Below, one piece after another: positions 36,122 to 47,274 of a stretch of DNA of 64,000 nt (its first letter is position 1; each line of letters starts with the position of its first letter). The translations under genes and the position numbers were made by a program. Where the stretch lies: positions 8,316,463-8,380,462 of the forward strand of contig CM034134.1 in the NCBI GenBank assembly GCA_019914995.1. The letters are read 5' to 3'. The notes under the pieces are model-generated. The model saw only the letters and a program-made list of their open reading frames with translations. It was not told where the DNA came from and did not search any database. Origin of the DNA: Acanthochlamys bracteata (lineage: Eukaryota; Streptophyta; Magnoliopsida; Pandanales; Velloziaceae).

Positions 36122-37070
36122 TCGAAACCATACTTCCTGTGCAAAAAGGAAAACTCCGTACAAGAGAAGAAAGAGCAATTTACCAAAAAAATGCAGCCTA
36201 CCAGAAAGAGCAGTATTAGAAGCGTCGAAAGATTGGACCACTCCCATTCTCCTTTCATTGTTTGGTTTATTTTTGCCATTGTTCGGCTATTATGCCAGAT
36301 TAAGCTGTTTTCTTTTTTCGGTTTCATGTTATATCTTTTTCGTTCTAGAAAAATTGTTTTGTTGTGGTGATAACAATTCATTACCGCTTGTTCAGTTTCC
36401 CTAAGAAATACGTTCAGTATGAATTTGACTGATAATTTTACATGTAATGTGTGGGTTGATTACTAAACAATTGTATTTAGTTTGTTAAAAAAAAAAAGAT
36501 AAACATAGAGAGAATGCTGAAAATTTCTTCTTTGCATATTTTAGCTACAGGTAATAAGTAAGAAAAATATTCCATTGCCGGGATCGCCTGGGTGAAAGAC
36601 AGGTATCCTAACCGGACTAGACGACAATGGATTCGTCATTGAAATGTGAAATTTGTTGTATTGACCAAATTTAAAATGTGAAATGTGCAAGTTGTTGTAT
36701 TCGATAATTTTATAATTTAAAAGTTACAGTTAGCGGAAGAGAAAAATCAGAATTTTATATAACAATGCATAATTATAATTAAATCAAAATTTAATTATTT
36801 TTTGTAATAGTTTAACACAAAGAATGCCTATAAGATATTGATGGCTTTTCTGTTGGAGCTCTTTCAGAACATCGTGGTTTATTATATGAAAGAATCAGTA
36901 AGGAGTTGTTTGTTAGTTCTTTTTTTTTTGTTTTATTTAAATTTTTTAATAATATTTTAATTTTCTTAGGTCATAAAATCACTACATATATAATTTTGTT
37001 ATTTTTTAACTAAAAAAATAATTTTCATCTTTTAAAATTCTATCGAAAGTTTCTTTTTAATCAAAAGTAA
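36122..37070. other. Intergenic: KASIII 3' region, tRNA relic, AT-rich DNA
   Basis: KASIII 3' UTR sequence is followed by AT-rich DNA. Apart from the tRNA-Glu relic at 36571-36631 I see nothing that can be named. Confidence 0.5.
36571..36631 (-). pseudogene. tRNA-Glu (UUC) pseudogene with T-arm deletion
   Basis: Read on the minus strand this is a 61-base tRNA-like sequence. The acceptor arms TCCATTG and CAATGGA pair perfectly. The D-arm GTCTAGTCCGGTTAGGAT is that of plant tRNA-Glu, and the anticodon loop CTTTCAC carries UUC. The 3' half reads CCAGGCGATCCCGGCAATGG, whereas a normal tRNA-Glu has GGAGACCCGGGTTCRAATCC before CGGCAA. So about 12 bases of the T-stem and T-loop, including internal promoter box B, are lost. 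One anticodon-stem pair is also mismatched (CCTGT against CCAGG). It should be neither transcribed efficiently nor functional. Confidence 0.85.
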
Positions 37071-37074
37071 TTTC

Positions 37075-37590
37075 TCATAAGCAATCTCAAACAACCCGTA
37101 GTCTTTGTACAGGAACTCTCTGCACTTCGGTGACTCTAATTTCAGCAGTGAACTTCCGGAGCGGTTCGATCCATTGTAACGGTCGAGATTGAAGGAGAGA
37201 GTGCCGGAAACTCTCCTTCCTTACCACCCTATGCGATGCACTTGTGAACTTGCCATTGCTAAGTACCTGTTTAAGAAAATAATCCAAACATTTTTTAATC
37301 TGAGTTTACGTTCTTTGAGTGTCATGACCAGAACCTAGAATATGACCAATACTGAACTAAACTAAATCCAGATAAGATTCAAAGTATTGCTTCAATCCAC
37401 TCACCATCCTTGAGTAATCCTCCTACTGCATCCTGAAACACAAACGTTGAAGTGTTTCCTGTCTTGATGCTCGAAGATTCCGTTGTTCGTCTCATCGGTT
37501 GCCGGAAAATAACGCAATGCTGTCATGAAATCGGAGCTCCGGCCTATATTGTACTCTCTCAAGAAGTTGTGTGATAGTCCCATCTATCGT
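37075..37590 (-). pseudogene. Decayed 2-oxoglutarate/Fe(II) dioxygenase gene
   Basis: Minus-strand blocks follow the order of plant 2-oxoglutarate-dependent dioxygenases (DAO/2-ODD type). About 37580-37440 gives LSHNFLREYNIGRSSDFMTA, LRYFPATDETNNGIFEHQD. After a frameshift near 37440, FQDAVGGLLKDGEW follows at about 37440-37397. After an intron-like gap come VLSNGKFTSASHRVVRK and LQWIEPLRKFTAEI, then in another frame PKCREFLYKDYG. HxD (EHQD) and the distal His (SHRVV) of the iron site remain, but the stretch between LKDGEW and VLSNGK and the whole N-terminal half are missing. Frameshifts near 37440, 37190 and 37130 break the frame. The substrate of the ancestor cannot be told. Confidence 0.78.
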
Positions 37591-37879
37591 CCAAGATTTC
37601 ATCCACCAGCAGTATTGTTGAGTGAAGCGGTGATACAGTTGACAGAAGGTGCACAAGACGGCGAAGTTTTAAACGAGAAATTTCTTTAGTCTCTAGACTA
37701 AGGTTAACTTTTGCATATAAACAACAGAGGCATATTTGGAGTTTCATGGTTATCGCACACAAATTAGGGGGAGGTGTTTCCTTTGTAAGTTGGCCTTTCA
37801 GCAATAGTCAGAATTGTTTCTAAGCTACGGGAAAATGCGTAAAACACGATGATGGCATATAAATTAGCTCTGGAATAGT

Positions 37880-40800
37880 TCAGTTATCATCCTCATCGTC
37901 TTCCTGGTCATCATCATCCTGGTCTTCTTCGCCTTCATCATCGTCACTACCCTTTTCCTGCAAGCATCAGTAAAAGTCGTCGATCATATGCCATCTGCAG
38001 TCTCCTTTCTCCAAATAAAGATATACTCTTAAATAGTACGGGGAGGCCGCTATTGGCCTTATGGCCAACCCCAGGAAAAAGCCAATAAGAACAAGATGGT
38101 ATTTTTATGGAAACATGTTGGCAAAAAGTAATAATTAATGAGCAGATACCAATTAGCATTATGATCTTATTTGATGTCTCATTATATATTGGCATCAAAG
38201 CCATTTCACAAACCATGGTTGTCCAATCCTAATTTGAATTTAAAACCTTAAGAGTTTAGGATTTTACATCAACGAAATGATCCTATTGTACATGAAACCA
38301 CAATTTAGGTGGAATCGCTGCAAAATCGTGATTTATTGTATAATCTCTAAAATAGCAATTCTATAACAATTTTACATAATTCAGAAAAAAGAGGTTTTCT
38401 GTAAATTTTGAAGGGTATATCTGAAAATTTGAAGAGATTTTCTTTAAAATAGCAATTTGGAGAGATATTCCTGTAAATTTGGAGGAGTTTCTGTAAATAG
38501 GTATTTAAAATATATTATAAAAAATTTACCGGTATGAAAATCATAAAATTTTCCGATCCGATTTTATGAACCCCAAAACTGTCCAAGTTAAAATCCTGAA
38601 ACCTTGAAGCAAGCATTTCTACCTAACAATGTAGAAATTCTTTGAATACTTAGCAATACCAAGTAAGAGAACAGTTTAAATACTAATTAGCAATACCAAG
38701 TAAGAGGGCAGTTTAAATACCTCTTCATCATCATCCTCTCCATCCATCTCATCTTCATCAGCTTCCTGTAGAACTCAAAAGTTATTGACAAAACAGTAAA
38801 ATAAACATATAAAAAAACAGCGGATGCATGTAGTAGTAACTATCTTACTTACATTGTTAAAGTACCTCAAAGGGTTTGGCCAGAGATCTTCCTTAATTAT
38901 TTCCGCCACCTGTAGATATCAGTTTAGTGAAAGTTATCTAAGAAAAATAGACAAAAAAGGAGGAACATTTAACTAAATAAAAACTCTCAATTCCTATTGG
39001 AACAAACAAATCTCCAGGTTTTCAAACTAACTCATAAATACTGACATCATGGATAGTTGATGCAAAAGGTCCTCCAAAAAGGTACTATCCTTGCAACAGG
39101 GATTACCCACTAGATCGAACAAATCATTCCAGTCATGCAAAATTCAATTAACAAAGCACAATATTTACCTCATCCACAATCCCCTCTGCAACAATTGGTT
39201 CTTGAGTCTCACTAAACCAGCTAAAGAAACTGTCATAAAAAGTAGCATCACAAGAAAGCAAGTCTAACATCACAAAACAACTTAAGCTAGTAACTCTGTC
39301 CCGTGCAAAGTACTTAGGTAAAGTGAAAAAACAAGGATTTAAGAAGAGGAAACTGAGAGACCAGTGACCAACCTCTCTTCAGCTAATGGCCGCTTGTTCC
39401 GTTGCTTCTCATTTGCATTACCATTAGCAATACCCTTCAGATAATATGATAAAGTACCTGTTATTATACAAATCAACAAGGCCAATTAAAAGAATAAGGA
39501 GTTTTAAATACCATGCCCTCTTTCCACTTAATTGTTGTACCAGTTATCTTAGCTGTCCCTTCATCATCGAAGGAAAATGATTTTGTAAGCTTTGTATCTT
39601 CAAAATATGGATTAGGAGCAAAATTCTGACGATTTCAAAACACAGCCTGAGTCAGTAGTGAAACAATAGCATAGCAAAAGATTAATGGCTTCTGCACAAA
39701 TAGAAAGTGATTATCAAGTGCAAAGCAGAACTTACAAATGTGATCGAATAGCCTGACTTCACATCTGAGAAATCTTCCACATCCAAGGAAACTAAATGCT
39801 TGAATATCTGTGTACAAACGAATTTCCATTATGTTAATGGGAAGTTCACATGCAGGCATACATAGATATAACATTATACAAGTCCGGATACTCAATAACA
39901 AAGGTACTACAGGTTTCAAAAGAAGCCAAAACATGATCAAAGACAGCATAACCTTTTGGTCTTCCTCACTAACAAGATCACCAAGTGCAGGATGACTCAA
40001 GAACTGAAAAGAAAATTGGAACAAATAAGATCAAATGCTAACACCTGCATGCTAGATATAGAAGCCTTACGATAAAAAGGAAAAATTACACACCGCAGTT
40101 AACCAAAAGTCTGGAATCGATCGGATTATGTCATTCCGCTTCTTATAGACAGGTTTCCGGATTTCATTATACTTCTGTTCAACCTCCAAAACCTTGTCAC
40201 TTGCTTCTTCGTTCACCTATAGGCAGAAAAATATTGGAAGATTGCAGGACACTGAATCAGAAATCACCACACACTGATTGAGATGTTCTTGCAACATTAA
40301 ACAGCACAACAAACTGAAATAGCTCAACTTTGACCACATGAGTTCAGCAGAGTAAAATGGAGCAACGAATATTTGACTAAATTACATGCATGCACACGTC
40401 TAATGAACAAATACCTAAGAACTATCACTATTTCTAACAGTGTGGGGCATCCAAGTGTGAAGTAACTAATTCGCACTTACTTCCTCCAGTTAACTATATA
40501 TGACTAATCTCTCTGCTTAAAGCAGACATCAAGGAAATTGACTAGTTAGCACATGAGTACACACTTTGTAAATCCTAGGAACTGATTGAGAATGAAGCTA
40601 GGCACCAGAGCTACACTCTACGATCTAAACAAGAAGACAAACTCCTTCTACAGAAAAACAAGCAGCAGCGAAGCAAAGAAATGATACATAATGAGCTCCA
40701 AAGTACTAATACAAGACAAATTATAGAACCTCCTAGCTTAATCAACATACAGCTCTTTATTATAAGCCATAATCACTTTCCTTGTTCAATTCCTTACCAA

Positions 40801-41470
40801 CACTTTACATTCACAAAAAGCAATCACAAAAAGCAATCTTTATGCATGAACACAACTACACATTTCATATCTAGGCATCAACTGTTTCCCATTTACACAA
40901 CTAATCAACTTTAGCTACTCCAACACATAAAGGAGCCATTTTCAACAACATTATCACCAATTTCTCTTCCACAACTGCTTATGCCAATCACCCATAAACC
41001 AAACCGAAGCATTAATTTAATCAGCACCTCGAAGTCTAACAGATGTGATACTAAGAACCTCATACAATTCAACAAAATTCCACTAAAGAAATGTAGAATC
41101 AGGTAAATCCTCTTCACTCTAGCTTCTCAAAATTTACGAACTTTACATAGAAGTCTCGACAATTCCCAAATTCCAACAAGAGAAACTGCAGAAACAGGAA
41201 CGACTAACTAAAACTTTAAATCCGCTCCAAATCAACCACTATCCAGAAAACAATTTCTATGCTGATCAAACTCACGCAAAACAAATCAAAATTCACCAAA
41301 ACAGAAATAAATTAATATTCGGTTAAATCGTAAAAATTTGACCCAACCTTCTCAAGCTCATCCTGTACTTCCTGCAACTTCTCAATCGACAGCACCAGCT
41401 CACTATCGATCTGCTCTCCTCCGTCTTCTTCCGCAGCCACCTTCATTTTCTTCCCTTTCTCTATCACCAT
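37880..41470 (-). CDS. NRP1: NAP1-related protein (NRP, SET-type histone chaperone)
   Basis: Ten minus-strand exons join in frame: 41470-41348, 40216-40094, 40003-39953, 39807-39736, 39625-39512, 39434-39373, 39229-39169, 38909-38853, 38765-38721 and 37957-37880, giving 261 aa. Plant NRPs are nuclear H2A/H2B chaperones related to human SET, acting in replication, repair and root growth. Residues about 20-70 form the dimerisation coiled coil ([19 protein letters not shown]). The NAP core carries [40 protein letters not shown] and SFFSWFSE, then [17 protein letters not shown]. The tail is almost purely Asp/Glu. The start [11 protein letters not shown] is the first ATG of the exon. Plants usually have two paralogues, so the symbol is approximate. 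A TATA box lies about 140 bp upstream of the ATG. Confidence 0.9.
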
Positions 41471-41604
41471 CTCAACAAAACCCTAACCTTAACTTAATCA
41501 ATTGAAGAAGATAGAAGATTGAAGAAAAAGAAGACGACGAGAAACAACAGTAAGGAAGCTGCAGAAGGGTTTTGAAGGGTTTGGGGAAACAAAGAGTTAG
41601 AAAA

Positions 41605-41616
41605 GCTATATATATA
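41605..41616 (-). promoter_or_regulatory. TATA box of the NRP gene
   Basis: The run GCTATATATATA on the plus strand is TATATATAGC on the minus strand, 135-145 bp upstream of the NRP start codon. It sits in a GC-richer neighbourhood and is followed by a purine/pyrimidine-rich leader, so it is the likeliest core promoter. Confidence 0.5.
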
Positions 41617-41973
41617 CCTCCCCTGCGTTACAATCACCCGCGGTGGAGTTACCTTAACCTGTTACTTTTAATCTCAGGTACACGATAGAATCTAGTAATA
41701 GAACTTAGGTAGACGGAATCTACAATGTCAACGTACGGTATTGTGGGACCCATATGGGGGACGATTCTGTGCGATGCCACGCATGGAAGCTGTTGTCACA
41801 AGCCGTTGCTTAGATTCTCTGCTTTTAGATCGACGGTCTAGATTGGTTTTTGTTTATTTACCGGGATAACTTTGGTGGTAAAGCTTGAGATGTTTTCTTG
41901 ATGTTTTCTAAACTTTGGTGGTTAAGATCTACTCCATGAAGCTCTGATTCCCAGTTTCTTAAACTCATTTGCA

Positions 41974-44900
41974 AAATAATGTGAACCCGTGAACTCAAAG
42001 ATGACTACTGCAAGTTCGAGCTGAAAGACACGGACGCATCGATCGCGAAGCCGTCCGTCGATTAATGATCGCCAAACTCTCACAATGGCATCGATCTTGT
42101 AGAGATTTTAGGATCAACTTGTTGTAGAAACGACGAGTTCGTCGCTCATCGGTTAGGGTTGATGCCTTTGACTTCCGGACCGGCGATGGGGATGAGGTTC
42201 CCCAGAGAATCTGATGCGCGTGATGGTGGTGGGCAGAGTGAGCGTTGTTCGGTTTGAGTTTCATCTTTCGGTTAGGTGTGATTCGAACCACACGCTTGGA
42301 TGTTACTAGTGGTGCTTGAGGTCTTCGGATGTCGCTGTGTTGCCGGTTGATGTGTGGATGAGGTCGCTCGCTGCGTTGGATCCAAGGTTATGATCATGGT
42401 GCTGCAGAACAGAGGTAGAAATAAGCCCTACAGCAAAAGTATACCTTGTGTGTTTTATGGTTAGTTGTGATTTTTTGCTCGTACCGTGCTTGATGTTTTT
42501 GTTTGAGTTCTTCAGAGTAAACAAAAATGTAAAGATAGTATCTTGTAGTATATGTCGTTTTATTTTTGGATGTTATTTGGTATATAAGCAGATAATATAG
42601 GCTGTTATCTACCCCTGGTTATAAGTATGGTGCTTGATGTTTTTGGTGGAATGTTTGTGAGTGAGGAAGGAATTCAAAGCCTTAGCTTTAAATTGTAAAC
42701 CCTTTGACTGTTGGGAGGCCTTTTTCAATCAGTCTTAAGGTTTCAGTAGTGGTGTGCTTGATGTTTTTCGTTCGAGTGCTTATGAGTGCATACAAGATTG
42801 GGATGATAGTAGCTTGGAAACCCTGAATAGTTTTAAAATGTAAAACCCTTGGATTGTTCGAAGGTTTCTCAGTAACTTAATTCTCAACTCAGTACTTTGC
42901 GAGTCTTGAAGGATTATATCAAGCTATTGGATATAGCTGCCAAGAGTCAAAAGCAGCTGCATTTTGTGGAAGTTTATTACTCTCTGTTTAAGGGAAAACC
43001 TGGGATGGTTGTACAAATCCTTGCCAAATTAGTTTTGCCGCTATATTAGGACAAATTTCTTGTTCTCTTAATATGATAGCTGAAACCGTGTATCTATGGC
43101 CTTGTAATCTTTACCTTTCCACTTGTACTAGGTTGTTTATGGGAGATGGGTTCCTTTTTGTGTTGAAGTAACTAGCATTGGGATGAAACTTATTGGGAAA
43201 TGGATTATCTTGTCTAGTGCTTGCTCTTCTTCTCCTCTAGCTTTTTGACGTCCCGATGAGTGTTGTGCTTTAGCAACTTGTCTATAATGATTTTGGCTCA
43301 CTTGAGTTCAACTTTGTACTCTACGTCCTGCAATGGTATACTTGCATGTCCTGATTCTTTAGTGGTGTCGCTTTGTTTAGGATTTCATTTTAGTACTTTA
43401 ATTGTATTGCTAAACTTCTGTAAGTGTAGCAAATGTTCTTCTAGTTCATACTACTGACTGTTGATGTGCAATAGAGAACTGATCGACCAAATTGGTTCTT
43501 TCACTCCATTTTTGTAGTAGCATAATCATAGTGAGGTTGCGCAAAGGGCTTGAACTGAGACTGAGGGCAATAGCTTGGAAAGGAATTGGCAAGGACCATA
43601 CAAATGGTCATCTGCGTCAACAGTTACATGTATATGTGAACCTGAATTCCATATAAATGAAGAGCTGATGGAAACTCTAAACTTTGAAGAAACAAGAGCT
43701 TCTGTCAAAAGCAGCCCCGCTAAAGTTTTTGATATTGATCCCAATACCCAACAGGTAAATACTTTCTGTCATCACCACTTTACTTTATATTAAGTTCACA
43801 TCTATAATTGTAAGTTTGCTTGGAAGTTGCGACTTCGCACGCTTTGTGTTGCTGTGCTGTACTTGTTTCTTGGACTGAGCTGCTTTTTTATTTTTCATTA
43901 TCAGCTTAGGCAATGGCTGTGTAAATTATACAAGTGTAGCTATAGCAGAGAGAGTAACTTTGGAAGACTTTGGTTTGAACTTTAGTTGTGAATAGAGTAG
44001 AGTATTAGACTTGCAAGGAATTGTTGATTTTCTTTAATTGCATGGATGCCCCTCTTGTAAACCTTCTATCCCGTTCTTCACGAAAGAGTTGTGGTTGTGG
44101 GTTTTTGGTGACAGTTTAAGACTTGAACGGTTTTTTGTCACTCTTTATCCTTTTCTTCGAATGACCTATTCTTACCTTCCATTCTCCATAAGTGAATGTT
44201 TTCCAATCTAAAGCTAGCTAGCTCTTTTTAGGAACTGGTTTTCTCTATAATAAGATGTGTATTGGAAGCTTTTAAATATCACTAAATGAATTACTGGTTA
44301 AGCTAGAATAGGCTTTAAAATGCTTTTGTCTGGAACCTAACATGCATGTGACTCTATCCATTCTGGTTAAAGAGCAAATGTTGTGTGTTAAGATACTGCA
44401 TTGGTTTTGTTAAAGTAATTTAACTCCAACATGGAAGAATAAGTAGAGAAGAAGCATACTTTAGCATTTCTCTAATGGTAAGCACAAAACACAAATTGTG
44501 GAAGTCAAAACAGTGCATATTGAGAACTACTTATGGGCTGATTGCTACACTTTTATGTATTTGCTTAACCCCATATGATGCTCCGCTTGATAGCAGAATG
44601 TATATTGACAGAAGCACCTCCTTGGCATGGAATTGGTTACTAATAGAGGTTTTGAATAGGACATATTGGTCAGCCTTTTCATGAGATGCTTTCCTCTCTG
44701 CCCTTACCTCTGTTGCTCATGCATGAACAGTGACTTTGAGGTTTTGCCGTGTTGGTGAGAATGTACAACACTAGTTGTATGTGCACTCTGGCTCTTTTGG
44801 TAAAGAAACTTTTTTCCAACTTAATGCTTGTTAACTTAACGTTTGGCTTTCAAGTCTAAGCTAGTTTCTAGGAACTTATGTGATATTATAAGAAATGAGC

Positions 44901-45450
44901 ATTGAATGTACTGGATAAATGATGGATAGTAATGATATTGCCAAGTGAAGCTTTGTTTTGAATTTCGTCATGTTCTTAACTAGAGTTTAACGATATGTAT
45001 ATTGCTTTATTCTTTCTTGTTAAAGATTCAAGCAGAAACTTTTGTGCTGTTTCCTTAAGCAATTTAACCCCTTAAAGGACGAATTAGTAGAAAATGAAAC
45101 ATATGTCATCGTTTCTCTAAGAGCCTAGATCTTATTAATTTACTATCATATATTCATATACCATGTATGTTGGCTGAATGCTTTTTCCAGGTAGTTGTGG
45201 TTGATCCTGAGGCGTACACCTATGGTGACGAAGTCATAAAGCAAGCAGAGGCACTGGGGAAGCCGTGACCATTCTAGACTTGTTGTACTAAAGAGGACAG
45301 CTTCATTTTCACAGTGGAGACAACTGGTGCTATCAAAGCTTCCTAGTTGGTTATAAACACTAGTGAAGACCTCCAGCACAAGCTCGATGTAGTCACACTT
45401 GGAAGCTTCTGGAGGGGGAGCTGATTTTGAAGATCTTGAACCGCACCTCC
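41974..45450 (+). pseudogene. Decayed RNA polymerase II subunit 3 (NRPB3) gene
   Basis: Rpb3 blocks are in order on the plus strand. About 41991-42050 gives ELKDDYCKFELKDTDASIA. About 42085-42245 gives GIDLVEI and DEFVAHRLGLMPLTSGPAMG. About 42250-42345 gives EFHLSVRCDSNHT and SDVAVLPVDV. After an intron, 43519-43764 gives IIIVRLRKGLELRLRAIAWK then GIGKDH. A lost base near 43605 shifts the frame to STVTCICEPEFHINEELMET and SSPAKVFDIDPNTQQ, ending at a GT donor. After an acceptor at 45190 come VVVVDPEAYTYGDEVIKQAE and ALGKP, then TGA, TAG, EDSFIFTVETTGAIKAS and another TAG where Gln is expected. Intact Rpb3 is an essential assembly-platform subunit. Stops and frameshifts are spread over every exon, so it is dead, and the introns show it is not a retrocopy. 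Confidence 0.88.
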
Positions 45451-46379
45451 TTTAGCAGTTTTGAGCTGACTATGGATGGTGAGACCCAACACTGCTGCTT
45501 TTAACTAATCTTGACGATGTTCTTACGGCAGGAGCAAGTAATTTAGAGCTGCTGTATATATTATTATTATTATTATAGATGGCCGGTTTTGTCCAAGAGT
45601 AATCACAAGAAAGAATCGATTGTGCTCGAATGAAGTTGATCGGCTTACGAGCCTTAATGAAATGTCGGTAAATGGCCCTTCTGGACTTTTAACAAGTCCA
45701 TTCTTAGTTGCAGCGACCTGCTGAAAGGGTGTTAAACTTTTTTTGGTTGATTGTGTTCCAGTTGATTCAGTGCTTGTGTGTCGCTTGATCTGAACAGGTA
45801 CATTTTAACATTCACTCAGCTCGAACTCTGTAACCTTTTGAGATCATTTGCAGGCATGGGGCGACAAGATCTAGTTAGCTGAGTGTATAAATTATTTATA
45901 AAATAGAATTTTTTTGAAATAAAATTTTTTTATTTTAAAAAATAATTTTTATTTAAAATCATAATCAAATAAATAAATAATAATAATTTACGATATAAAA
46001 TTTTTAAATAAATTTTATAAATATTGTGAAAATTTTATTAAATATAAAATACTTCTGTAAAATGAAAGTGAGTGAAAAAATATCCCGTACCAAAAGAGTT
46101 TCTTCTTTTTACGTAAGCCAACAATTCATAATTCCGAAAGACTTCCTATATTTTTTTATTTTTATAACTTATTTTTCAAATTTTAGTTTTCTAAAAAAAG
46201 AATTTTTTAAAAAGTTATTTTTTTAAGAAGAATATCATTAGCTACCCACGTGAAGAAATAAGTCCTGATCCCGCTTTGAGTCCTTCTGCGATCTTGTAAA
46301 AACTACGGCCTCTATTACCGTACTCTCTATTAAAAAAAAGAGAGACGCACTAACTGCTAATCTTCCCAACTTCGATCTC
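45451..46379. other. Intergenic: NRPB3 relic to SBH-A
   Basis: This contains an ATT trinucleotide microsatellite at about 45559-45581 and a partial family 1 foldback repeat at about 45893-46050. The last 100 bp form the SBH-A leader region. No clear TATA box and no other gene are seen. Confidence 0.45.
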
Positions 46380-47274
46380 ATGGGGAAGAACTTCAACTAC
46401 CTGCTCTCCGACGAAGTTCTCTCCGTCATGGTACCGATTGCACTCTACTGGATCTACTCAGGCTTCTACATGATGCTAAGTTCTCTTACCAAGTACAGAC
46501 TCCACAGCGTAACCGAAGAACAAACGAAGAATTTGGTCTCAAAGAGCGAAGTTGTCAGAGGCGTTCTTGTTCAGCAATTCCTTCAAGCCACTATCTCCTT
46601 AATTCTCATCGAAGTACGCTACCTGCTTAAACCCATTTTCGTTCGTTTCATCGCAAAGAGAGTCGTTTTGTGAAAAATGTCTGCTTTTTTTTTTTTTTTG
46701 TATTGTTCAGATTTTTAGAGACGAAAATTCGGTATCAGTGAATGCTTCTGATCAAGAGCAAACTTCAACCATTACAATCGTGAAGCAGTTCTTGATCGCT
46801 ATGTTCGTGTTCGATACATGGCAGTACTTCTGGCACAGGTACTTGCACATGAACAAGTTCTTATACAAGCACCTCCACTCAAGGCACCATAGATTAATAA
46901 TACCTTACTGTTTCGGTTCCCAATACAACCACCCTCTTGAGGGTCTCCTTTTAGACACCGTCGGAGCTACGGTAGCAATTCTAGCTTCCGGCATGACAAC
47001 GAAGACGACGATGTACTTCTCGTCGTTAACTGTGATCAAGGGGATCGACGATCACTGCAGTATGTGGCTTCCTGGAAACTTGTTCCATATCTTGTTATGG
47101 AACAATACAGCGTACCATGACGTGCATCACCAGCTCTATGGAAACAAGTACAACTTCTCGCAGGCGTTCTTCATAACGTGGGATAAGATTATGGGAACTT
47201 ACATGCCTCATGAAATCGTCAAGAGAGCAGATGGTAGCTTAGAATTAAGGCCGGCCAAAGATAAACCAGAATGA
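46380..47274 (+). CDS. SBH1: Sphinganine C4-monooxygenase (SBH), copy A
   Basis: Two exons, 46380-46613 and 46711-47274, give 265 aa. SBH enzymes are ER membrane di-iron hydroxylases that add the C4 hydroxyl of phytosphingosine-type long-chain bases. The N-terminus has a membrane segment (MVPIALYWIYSGFYMML) and the family motif KYRLHSVTEEQTKNLVSKSE. Histidine boxes are intact: H120-R-Y-L-H124, H134-S-R-H137-H138 and H214-D-V-H217-H218, with the extra His193 in GIDDHCSMWLPGN. The single intron sits exactly as in copies B, C and D. Conventional features (LPGN, HQLYGNKYNFSQ, IMGTYMP) group it with copy D and with Arabidopsis SBH1. The second box reads HSRHH where relatives have HSWHH or HSQHH, and LLWNN replaces the usual F/GNN. 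It has no lesions. The symbol is by family only. Confidence 0.9.
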
